This document shows positions 27,128 through 34,713 of a DNA stretch of 37,805 nt, in pieces. The notes beneath the pieces are model-generated. The model made no database searches. It saw nothing but the letters and a program-made list of their open reading frames with translations, and was not told the origin of the DNA. The stretch is taken from positions 1 to 37,805 of the forward strand of contig JADHWG010000010.1 of assembly GCA_016783605.1 (NCBI GenBank). The letters run 5' to 3'. Source of the stretch: Candidatus Omnitrophota bacterium. Lineage in GTDB: Bacteria > Omnitrophota > Gorgyraeia > Tantalellales > Tantalellaceae. A program made the translations under genes and the position numbers. Numbering within the stretch: the first letter of the stretch is position 1; every line of letters begins with the position of its first letter.

Positions 27128-28171
27128 ATGCAGGTTATTTCGGTCTCGAATCAAAAAGGGGGATGCGGGAAAACGACACTTGCCGTAAACGTATCCGCGG
27201 CGCTTGCCATGCTTGGCAACGAAACGCTTCTTATTGATCTTGACCCTCAAGCTAACGCGACTTTTGCCATGGGGTTTTCTCAAGAAGCTTCCGAGCGAAA
27301 AACTTTTTATGACGTATTTCGAACACATTTTAGCGCGGAAGATACACAATTTGATGAGATAGTCATAAAGGAACGCAAAAAATTTTCGTTCATACCATCT
27401 AATATGATGCTTAGCGCGGCCGAAATCAATCTAGGAAGCGTGGACGGCGCGGCAACCATATTGTCCAGAACGTTATCTCATCCTTATTTCGAGCGCTACA
27501 AATACGTGGTGATCGATTCTCCTCCAAGTTTCGGTTTTTTGACACTTAACTCGATGTATGCCGCGAATGTTATTCTTGTCCCGTTGGATCTAAGCCATTT
27601 TTCTTTTAATGGGATCAATGGCGTGTATCGTGTGAGAAGTTTACTGAATAGAGAAACAGGGCGAAACCCGCTGGTCTTTTTTGTTCTTAATTCGTATGAT
27701 CGCCGTTCGAGATATTCGAGAAAGGTCGAACAAAATGCCGAAAGCAAACTCGGGAGCTATCTTCTTCCGACCAGAGTGCGTTCAAGCGTGCGGTTGCGTG
27801 AAGCGGTTGGGAAGGGAAAGACGATCTTTGAATATGCCAAGAAAAGTTCCGCGGCTCTTGATGTGTTCAACCTTACGTGTGAACTCTTAGCCTCCGAAAA
27901 AAAGAAAACGAACACAATTATGCAGGAATTTCTTTTTCATGCTCCGGAGGCCGGGGCGGTTTACGTATTAGGCGATTTTAACGATTGGCAGAAATCCGAC
28001 GCCGGCAGAATGACAAGACTCGAAAGCGGACATTGGTCGGGACATGTTACTTTGAAAAAAGGGAAATATCGATATAAATTCCTTGTGGATGACGAATGGA
28101 TCCATGATCCGGATAATACAAAGGTTGAATCCAACACTTTCGGTACACACGATTCCATCCTCAAAATATAA
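27128..28171 (+). CDS. ParA/MinD-type ATPase fused to C-terminal AMPK/CBM48-type glycogen-binding domain
   Basis: MQVISVSNQKGGCGKTTLAVNVSAAL deviant Walker A, LLIDLDPQANAT, YVVIDSPPSFGFLTLNSM; C-terminal EFLFHAPEAGAVYVLGDFNDWQ...GHWSGHVTLKKGKYRYKFLVDDEWIHDPDN. Confidence 0.93.
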   Translation: MQVISVSNQKGGCGKTTLAVNVSAALAMLGNETLLIDLDPQANATFAMGFSQEASERKTFYDVFRTHFSAEDTQFDEIVIKERKKFSFIPSNMMLSAAEINLGSVDGAATILSRTLSHPYFERYKYVVIDSPPSFGFLTLNSMYAANVILVPLDLSHFSFNGINGVYRVRSLLNRETGRNPLVFFVLNSYDRRSRYSRKVEQNAESKLGSYLLPTRVRSSVRLREAVGKGKTIFEYAKKSSAALDVFNLTCELLASEKKKTNTIMQEFLFHAPEAGAVYVLGDFNDWQKSDAGRMTRLESGHWSGHVTLKKGKYRYKFLVDDEWIHDPDNTKVESNTFGTHDSILKI

Positions 28172-28355
28172 CCAAAAAAAACTTGAATTTCGGCGCGGAA
28201 TGTTGTTTAATACAGTGCGAGCGGGCATTGATCATGGATCTATTATCATTTTCGAACTCGCTTTTTGCCATCCCCGGTGCTTGTCCGGCGAAGTCGGGGA
28301 AGAGGGGATCTCATTCAAAAAAAGGATATTAGTCCATTAATCGAAAGGAAAGAAA

Positions 28356-29303
28356 ATGTCTCAACCTGTAATTTATCCGAAAAAAAAAGAAAATATCGTT
28401 ATCCGTTATTCCGGAAATCCGATTCTTACAAAAGATGACGTTCCGGCCGCGGCTAAAGGTGTTTACAACTCGGGATGCGTAAAAACGTTGGAAGGAAAAT
28501 ATGTAATGCTTTGCCGCGTCGAAACGCCGTCTATGAAACAATTTATTTGGCCGGCAGATTCAACCGACGGCATAAATTTTAAGCTCAGAGAGCGTCCCAT
28601 AGAGATGCCGGACACAGATGAATTCAAGGAATATACGACCGGGATGTATTACGATCCGCGTGTAACCCGGATCGAGGGTAAATACTATGTTGTGTTTGCC
28701 TGTCATAGCGGTCATTCCTGTCGGCTTGGTCTTCTTGAGTCGCCTGATATGAACGAATTCAAATGGAAAGGGTTTATTTCCGAAACCGACAACAGGAACG
28801 GAGTTTTATTCCCGGAGAAGATAGGCGGCATGTATTGCCGTTTGGATAGACCCAATACCGGGGATGGAAAAGGATATATGTGGGTATCATATTCACCGGA
28901 TCTTATTCATTGGGGCGGGGCGAAAGCGGTTGCGGTTTCTCAAGACGAGTGGGGCTGGAAGAAAAATGGTCCGGGAGCCGTTCCAATAAGGACGGAAAAA
29001 GGGTGGCTAGTAATATACCATGCGGTTAATGTGCAATGCGCGGCTCAATATGTGTATCACATCGGCGTTATGCTTCTTGACATAAACGATCCGTCAAAGA
29101 TCATCGCCCGTGCCAAAGCGCCGATACTTTCCCCGACAACCGATTATGAACTCACCGGGCTTACATACGCGGTTGTTTTTACCGCCGGAGCTGTTGTAGA
29201 AGACGACGGTGAAGTGAAGCTATACTACGGTGGTGCGGATACGGTGCAGTGCCTTGCAACGGCGAAACTTGATGATCTGGTAGACGCGTGTTTTAATAGA
29301 TAA
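28356..29303 (+). CDS. GH130-like beta-mannoside / mannooligosaccharide phosphorylase family protein
   Basis: RYSGNPILTKDDVPA..VYNSGCVK, YMWVSYSPDLIHWG, GPGAVPIRTEKGWLVIYHAV, GVMLLDINDPSKIIARAKAPILSPTTDYE, LYYGGADTVQCLATAKLDDLV. Confidence 0.92.
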   Translation: MSQPVIYPKKKENIVIRYSGNPILTKDDVPAAAKGVYNSGCVKTLEGKYVMLCRVETPSMKQFIWPADSTDGINFKLRERPIEMPDTDEFKEYTTGMYYDPRVTRIEGKYYVVFACHSGHSCRLGLLESPDMNEFKWKGFISETDNRNGVLFPEKIGGMYCRLDRPNTGDGKGYMWVSYSPDLIHWGGAKAVAVSQDEWGWKKNGPGAVPIRTEKGWLVIYHAVNVQCAAQYVYHIGVMLLDINDPSKIIARAKAPILSPTTDYELTGLTYAVVFTAGAVVEDDGEVKLYYGGADTVQCLATAKLDDLVDACFNR

Positions 29304-29304
29304 T

Positions 29305-29420
29305 GTGCCGTGTGCACGGCACGTTACATGTTGCATGTCTCACGTCACACGCTTTTCCGCCGAAGGCGGACCCGCCTCCGGCGGAAAAACATGAAACGTG
29401 TACCGTGAAACATGTAACGT
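29305..29420. repeat. Nested palindromes: GTGCCGTG-TG-CACGGCAC, 12-bp outer arms, inner CCGCC/GGCGG element
   Basis: ACGTTACATGTT (29321-29332) / AACATGTAACGT (29409-29420); TTTTCCGCCGAAGGCGGACCCGCCTCCGGCGGAAAA (29353-29388). Confidence 0.92.
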
Positions 29421-29449
29421 AAAAAGTGCTGAAAATAAGGCGCGCCAAA

Positions 29450-29863
29450 ATGAAATACAGTGTTTCCACCCGCAAAGAAACAGAACTTAAAGAAAAGATG
29501 CGCCGGTTCGGTGTCAAGGAAGCCGATATCACGGAAAGTTTTATAAAATCTTCCGGCCGAGGCGGACAAAATGTTAATAAAGTTTCCACTTGCGTTTGTT
29601 TGAAACACGAGCCCACCGGGATACGGGTTAAATGCAAAAAAGAAAGAACTCAGGCGCTTAACCGGTTCATCGCTCGAAGAATACTCCTCTCGAAAATTGA
29701 AACCCAAATACTCGGCAAAGCTTCCGCCGAGAAAAAAAGAATAGAAAAACTAAGGCGCCAAAAACGTAAACGCTCAAAACGAGCGAAAGAAAAAATGCTT
29801 GTTGAAAAAAAGAAACAAGCCGAGAAAAAAAATCTCAGAAAACCGGTTGACGGTGATCAGTAA
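29450..29863 (+). CDS. Peptide chain release factor-like (GGQ) protein, putative ribosome rescue factor
   Basis: SSGRGGQNVNKVSTCVCLKHEPTGIRVKCKKERTQALNR, Lys/Arg-rich C-terminal tail. Confidence 0.9.
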   Translation: MKYSVSTRKETELKEKMRRFGVKEADITESFIKSSGRGGQNVNKVSTCVCLKHEPTGIRVKCKKERTQALNRFIARRILLSKIETQILGKASAEKKRIEKLRRQKRKRSKRAKEKMLVEKKKQAEKKNLRKPVDGDQ

Positions 29864-29943
29864 AACTTAAATGAGGACGGCTGTTTACCGGGCAACGATG
29901 GTAACGAATCAGCCGCATGTAATGATCGGATAAAAGGATGTAA

Positions 29944-31506
29944 ATGTCTAAAAAACTACGAGATTCATGGGGGTCACGGCTTGGGATAATTATGGCAGTT
30001 GCCGGGTCTGCTGTTGGATTGGGCAATTTCCTGCGTTTTCCGGTGCAGGCGGCAAACAATGGTGGCGGGGCGTTCATGATCCCGTATTTTATCGCGCTTC
30101 TCCTTGTGGGGATACCTCTAATGTGGGTCGAATGGTCAATAGGCAGGTATGGCGGCGGTTTTGGACATTCGTCGGCGCCGGGCGTTTTTAACAGCTTATG
30201 GAAAAAGAACCGGTTCATAAAATATTTCGGTGTGATCGGCATTTTTGGTCCGTTGGTCATAATGATATATTACACCTATATTGAGTCTTGGACTCTCGCG
30301 TACAGTTTCTTTTCTCTCTCTCAGAAATATTCGGGCATTCTGGATCAGGCATCTATGCAGTCATTTTTGCGTGGATTCCAGGGGCTTGAAAAAAATCAAT
30401 ATTTTACAAGCATCGCGCCGGCATACACCTTTTTTCTTATAACTTTTATCATAAACATTGTTGTTCTGAACTACGGAATTCGCGGCGGAATTGAACGTTT
30501 TTGCAGGATTGCCGTACCGACGCTTTTTATTTTCGGTATTATTTTACTTATCAGGGTATTTACGTTCGGGGTGTTGGACCCGTCGAAGATGGATTGGAAT
30601 GTTTTTAACGGGCTTGGATATCTTTGGAATCCCGACTTCTCACAATTATTGAACGCGAAGGTATGGCTTGCCGCGACGGGCCAAATATTTTTTACGCTGA
30701 GTGTCGGGATCGGTGTTATTTTGACGTATGCCAGTTATCTGAAGAAGGGAGATGACGTGGCATTATCGGGTCTAACTGCGGTAAGTATGAACGAAATCGC
30801 GGAAGTTGTTCTAGGCGCGAGTATAATCATTCCGGCGGCTTTTATATTTTTTGGTCCGGTTGCAATCGGAGATGTCGCCGCGTCCGGCGCGTTCAATTTG
30901 GGATTTGTGACAATGCCGCTAATTATCGGACAGATGCCGCTTCCCGAAGTTTTCGGTTTTTTATGGTTCGGACTTTTGTTCCTCGCGGGGGTTACCTCAT
31001 CCGTTTCGTTAGCACAGCCGGCGATCGCGTTTTTGGAAGACGAGTTCAACATATCACGAAAAAAGTCCGTCGCGATGTTCGGCGCGGTGACGTTTCTCTT
31101 GTGTAACGCGGCCATTTTCTTTCTCGGCAAGGGCGTGGTTGATGAACTGGATTTTTGGGGTGGGACGTTTTGTCTTGTGCTTTTCGCGACGATCGAAGTG
31201 ATACTCTTCGGATGGATATTCGGGATCAATAAGGCATGGGAAGAGGTTCATCACGGAGCGGACATGAGAATTCCGGGAATCTATAAATATATCATAAAGT
31301 ATGTTACCCCGATCTTTCTCTTAGTTGTCTTGGGTGCGTGGTTTTTTCAAGAATGGCTTCCGATCATACGGATGGATAATGTTTCACTGGCGAATCGGCC
31401 GTATGTCATGGCAACAAGAGCCGGACTTTGTCTAATATTTCTCTTATTGGCAATTATGGTCAAGATCGCCTGGGGGAAACGTAAGAAAGGTAAAAAAACG
31501 TTATGA
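29944..31506 (+). CDS. Neurotransmitter:sodium symporter (NSS/SNF) family transporter
   Basis: RDSWGSRLGIIMAVAGSAVGLGNFLRFPVQAANNGGGAFMIPYF; about 12 hydrophobic segments. Confidence 0.96.
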   Translation: MSKKLRDSWGSRLGIIMAVAGSAVGLGNFLRFPVQAANNGGGAFMIPYFIALLLVGIPLMWVEWSIGRYGGGFGHSSAPGVFNSLWKKNRFIKYFGVIGIFGPLVIMIYYTYIESWTLAYSFFSLSQKYSGILDQASMQSFLRGFQGLEKNQYFTSIAPAYTFFLITFIINIVVLNYGIRGGIERFCRIAVPTLFIFGIILLIRVFTFGVLDPSKMDWNVFNGLGYLWNPDFSQLLNAKVWLAATGQIFFTLSVGIGVILTYASYLKKGDDVALSGLTAVSMNEIAEVVLGASIIIPAAFIFFGPVAIGDVAASGAFNLGFVTMPLIIGQMPLPEVFGFLWFGLLFLAGVTSSVSLAQPAIAFLEDEFNISRKKSVAMFGAVTFLLCNAAIFFLGKGVVDELDFWGGTFCLVLFATIEVILFGWIFGINKAWEEVHHGADMRIPGIYKYIIKYVTPIFLLVVLGAWFFQEWLPIIRMDNVSLANRPYVMATRAGLCLIFLLLAIMVKIAWGKRKKGKKTL

Positions 31507-31607
31507 CAAAACTTGGGTTGATATTCATGATCGTTTCCTGGTGCGCCATAATAATTCTCGCGGTTTTTTGTTTTACGAAGGTATTTAAGAAGAAGAATGT
31601 TGATTGA
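31503..31607 (+). CDS. MetS-like small subunit of the NSS transporter (34 aa)
   Basis: ATG overlaps the NSS stop (ATGA, 31503-31506); MTKLGLIFMIVSWCAIIILAVFCFTKVFKKKNVD, single TM with a positively charged C-terminus. Confidence 0.8.
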   Translation: MTKLGLIFMIVSWCAIIILAVFCFTKVFKKKNVD

Positions 31608-31642
31608 CTTCTTTCTCCGGTGGAGTACATTTTACTTTTTTT

Positions 31643-31672
31643 TTGCATTTTAAAAGTTGGTGGTGGTATACT
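31643..31672 (+). promoter_or_regulatory. Possible sigma-70-type promoter (TTGCAT-18-TATACT)
   Basis: -35 at 31643-31648, -10 at 31667-31672. Confidence 0.5.
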
Positions 31673-31692
31673 ATCGTTAATAAAGGGCATGG

Positions 31693-31720
31693 GTAGGGGG
31701 CAGGCATGCCTGTCCCCTAC
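31693..31720. repeat. Family C palindrome (GTAGGGG...CCCCTAC)
   Basis: GTAGGGGGCAGGCATGCCTGTCCCCTAC, near-perfect 28-bp palindrome. Confidence 0.92.
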
Positions 31721-31746
31721 GATTGAAATTCATTAAGGAGGCGCAA

Positions 31747-31980
31747 ATGGAAAAAGACGTAGCTGTTTTTGAAAAAAATAAATATCAGGACGTAAAGGTG
31801 CGGATATCTGAATATCAGGGGAATGATGTCATAGATGTAAGGATCTGGACACAGCCGCCGCAGGGGGAAGATAAAGTTCCGACCGGCAAAGGAATAAACA
31901 TTAACGTGAGGCTTTATTCGAAACTAAAAGAAGCGGTTGACGAATTAGGGAAAGTTCTTAAAGAAAACAACTTGGTCTAG
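31747..31980 (+). CDS. PC4/Sub1-like (transcriptional coactivator p15) ssDNA-binding protein
   Basis: KVRISEYQGNDVIDVRIWTQPPQGEDKVPTGKGININVRLYSKLKEAVDEL; AAGGAGGCGCAA before ATG 31747. Confidence 0.8.
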   Translation: MEKDVAVFEKNKYQDVKVRISEYQGNDVIDVRIWTQPPQGEDKVPTGKGININVRLYSKLKEAVDELGKVLKENNLV

Positions 31981-32155
31981 TGCTAAAATGTCATCGGTGC
32001 TTTCTTTTGTCATTTGCGTTCTTTTATTGTATTCCAGTTCTTTTGTATCATTCAAACAAGCTTGTTCTCGTGTATGCGGGGACGGGGATTTCGGATATTT
32101 TTGGAAGTATCTACGAGTTGTTACATTATCGTTATTATGTCCTCATACATAATCC

Positions 32156-34453
32156 ATGAACCTTAAAAAAACCGTAATTTTTTCAGTGATACTTGCCGGA
32201 GCTACGGCGATGGCGTCTCAAATAGTTTTTTTGAGAGAATGCCTGATCTCATTTTATGGGAATGAAATCTCGGTCGGCATTATTCTTGCCGCGTGGCTTG
32301 TGTGGGGCGCGTTCGGCAGTTGGGTTTTGGGCCGGTTATCAGACAATCTTCGATCAAAGATCCATGTGTTCGCGGTATGTCAAATAATATTGGCAATTAT
32401 CCTTCCGATCACTCTCATCGCGATCAGATCATCAAAAGATTTTTTAGGGGTTGCCCCCGGCGAAATAGTAAGCTACGCGCAAATGTTTACCGCGGTGTTT
32501 ATCATACTAAGCGTTTCATGCTGTATTTTGGGATTTATGTTCAGCTTGGCTTGCCGAATATATCGGGATATTACCTCAGGCGCCGCGAAAAGTGTCGCGA
32601 ACATTTATGTGACCGAAGCGCTTGGAGCTTTGGTCGGAGGAAGCGTTGTAAGTTTTTTTTTGATCAGCCGTGTTCCGGCGTTATGGATATTATTCGTTAT
32701 ATCGTTTCTGAATATCGCCGCGTCCATTATCCTGCAAAGAACTTCTCCTGATTTTCTTCGAAGAAAAATATTTTATTGGGCTACCGTAAGCATTCTTATA
32801 TTGAGTACCGTGGCGGTTTGCGCGGGAGGCGCGCGGATCCTCAGACAATTTTCTCTCTCGCGGTTATGGAAAGGGTTTGATATCCTTGAATCACGCTCTT
32901 CGGTTTATGGGAATATAACGGTTACCGAAAGAGGCGGTCAAACATCTTTTTTTGAGAATGGTTTGCATCTTTATACCGTTCCGGACCATCTTTCTCGAGA
33001 AGAAGCAGTTCATTTTGCTCTTCTTGAAAATGAAGACCCATCAAAAATACTTTTGATCGGCGGAGGAGTGGGAGGGCTTTTGGAGGAAATTTTAAAGCAT
33101 CCCGTGCGTGAAGTGGATTACGTGGAATTGGATCCGATGATCATTACCGTTGCCGAAAAGTTTCTCGGGAACGAAATTAAAGAGGCTCTAAATGATCCAA
33201 GAGTTACCATTATCAATGAAGACGGTCGATTTTTCGTCAAGCAGACCAAAAAAAAGTATGATTGCATAATTATAAGTCTTGGAGATCCATATACGATCCA
33301 ACTTAACCGGTTTTATACAAAAGATTTTTTTGATGAACTCAGTCATATTTTGCGCAAACGTGGAATTTTGTCGTTCGCGTTAACGTCTTCAGAAAATTAT
33401 ATCGGAGGTGAGTTAAAAGATTATCTCAATTCGATCTATCTCAGTTTAAGCGCGAGTTTTCCGGACGTTTTGCTTATCCCGGGAGATACGATGTATTTTC
33501 TCGCGTCAAATAGCCGCGGTATTTTGACAAGCGATACGGATACGCTTATTGCTCGTCTTAACGAGCGCGATATCGATACGCGATATGTCAGGGAATATTA
33601 CCTGTTTGATAAACTTTCGAAAGAAAGGATAGAATACGCGACTAAAGCGGTCAGTGAGAATTCGGATGGACTTATAAACAAAGATTTTAGGCCGATCTCT
33701 TATTATTACGCCACCCGATTTTGGGGTACGCATTTTGACGCGCCGTTTTTTAGACGATTTACGGATACCATTAAAACACACGCTGTTTGGGCGGCGGTAT
33801 CGGTAATATGTGTTTTAATACTGATTTTCGGTATTTTTGACAGAAAGCGGCGCGGGAGGAGAACTGTTTTATTGTCGCTTATGACGACCGGTTTCGCGGA
33901 GATCAGTTTCCAGATCGCGGTTATTCTTTCGTTTCAGGTGATATATGGTTATATGTTTTACAAAATGGGGATCATCCTGACTTGTTTTATGGCCGGACTT
34001 GCGGCCGGAGGCTGGATCGCGTCAAAAAAATTGGACAAGATTAAAGATCTTAGAAAGACGTTTTCCCGGACGCAATGCGCGATTTGTGTGTATCCTCTCA
34101 TTTTGCCTCCCGTATTTTTCTGGCTCGCGCGTTCAGAGTCGAATGTCGTTTCATTTATGGGCGCAAATGTAATTTTTCCGGTTTTGCCGATCGTGGCGGG
34201 CATTATCGGAGGGATACAGTTTCCGCTAGCGAACAAGATATATTTGACACGTGAGGAGGATACCGGCCGAGTAGCCGGTATAAGTTACGGATTGGATCTT
34301 TTGGGAGCCTGTTTCGGGTCGTTTCTCGCCGCGGCGTTTTTAGTGCCCATTTTGGGCATTTTTGAAACCTGCATTTTGGTTGCGGTCATTAACGCCGCCG
34401 TATTGGCAAGTCTATTGATCAGCCGTTGGTCTTTGGTCAATAGCGAATCGTAG
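32156..34453 (+). CDS. Fused multi-TM / spermidine-synthase-like methyltransferase-fold membrane protein
   Basis: N- and C-terminal TM blocks around ILLIGGGVGGLLEEILKHPVREVDYVELDPMIITVAEKFLG...DPRVTIINEDGRFFVKQTKKKYDCIIISLGDP. Confidence 0.9.
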   Translation: MNLKKTVIFSVILAGATAMASQIVFLRECLISFYGNEISVGIILAAWLVWGAFGSWVLGRLSDNLRSKIHVFAVCQIILAIILPITLIAIRSSKDFLGVAPGEIVSYAQMFTAVFIILSVSCCILGFMFSLACRIYRDITSGAAKSVANIYVTEALGALVGGSVVSFFLISRVPALWILFVISFLNIAASIILQRTSPDFLRRKIFYWATVSILILSTVAVCAGGARILRQFSLSRLWKGFDILESRSSVYGNITVTERGGQTSFFENGLHLYTVPDHLSREEAVHFALLENEDPSKILLIGGGVGGLLEEILKHPVREVDYVELDPMIITVAEKFLGNEIKEALNDPRVTIINEDGRFFVKQTKKKYDCIIISLGDPYTIQLNRFYTKDFFDELSHILRKRGILSFALTSSENYIGGELKDYLNSIYLSLSASFPDVLLIPGDTMYFLASNSRGILTSDTDTLIARLNERDIDTRYVREYYLFDKLSKERIEYATKAVSENSDGLINKDFRPISYYYATRFWGTHFDAPFFRRFTDTIKTHAVWAAVSVICVLILIFGIFDRKRRGRRTVLLSLMTTGFAEISFQIAVILSFQVIYGYMFYKMGIILTCFMAGLAAGGWIASKKLDKIKDLRKTFSRTQCAICVYPLILPPVFFWLARSESNVVSFMGANVIFPVLPIVAGIIGGIQFPLANKIYLTREEDTGRVAGISYGLDLLGACFGSFLAAAFLVPILGIFETCILVAVINAAVLASLLISRWSLVNSES

Positions 34454-34478
34454 GGACAGTCCCCTGTGCTTGTCCCTA
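34450..34478. repeat. Family C element (degenerate)
   Basis: GTAGGGACAGTCCCCTGTGCTTGTCCCTA. Confidence 0.75.
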
Positions 34479-34488
34479 ATGAAGAAAC

Positions 34489-34515
34489 CCAATTGCACCT
34501 CGTAGGTGCAATTGG
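34489..34515. repeat. Constant-apex hairpin (family B)
   Basis: CCAATTGCACCT-CGT-AGGTGCAATTGG, 12-bp perfect arms. Confidence 0.92.
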
Positions 34516-34554
34516 ACGAGGTGGAACCAGTGGCAGGTGGAATGTTGGGTTATA

Positions 34555-34580
34555 GGGCACGGCATGCCGTGCCCCTACGG
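34555..34580. repeat. Family C palindrome
   Basis: GGGCACGGCATGCCGTGCCCCTACGG. Confidence 0.88.
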
Positions 34581-34655
34581 AATACAATAAAACCTTGTTC
34601 AAAGGATTGATACGATATATAATTGGAATTCGGAAGTGTTTTTTAAACCACCATC

Positions 34656-34698
34656 AACCTCGTAGGTTCACAAGTGGGCACATGCAATGTGCCCCTAC
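34656..34698. repeat. Truncated family B apex abutting a family C palindrome
   Basis: AACCT-CGT-AGGTT (34656-34668) then GGGCACATGCAATGTGCCCCTAC (34676-34698). Confidence 0.8.
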
Positions 34699-34713
34699 TA
34701 ATTTGGAGAAGGT

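Noticed and set aside
27920-28171. Independent CBM-only gene from the internal ATG 27920
   Set aside because: No ribosome-binding site before it and no stop separates it from the ParA part; the fusion is the simpler reading, though internal initiation cannot be excluded.
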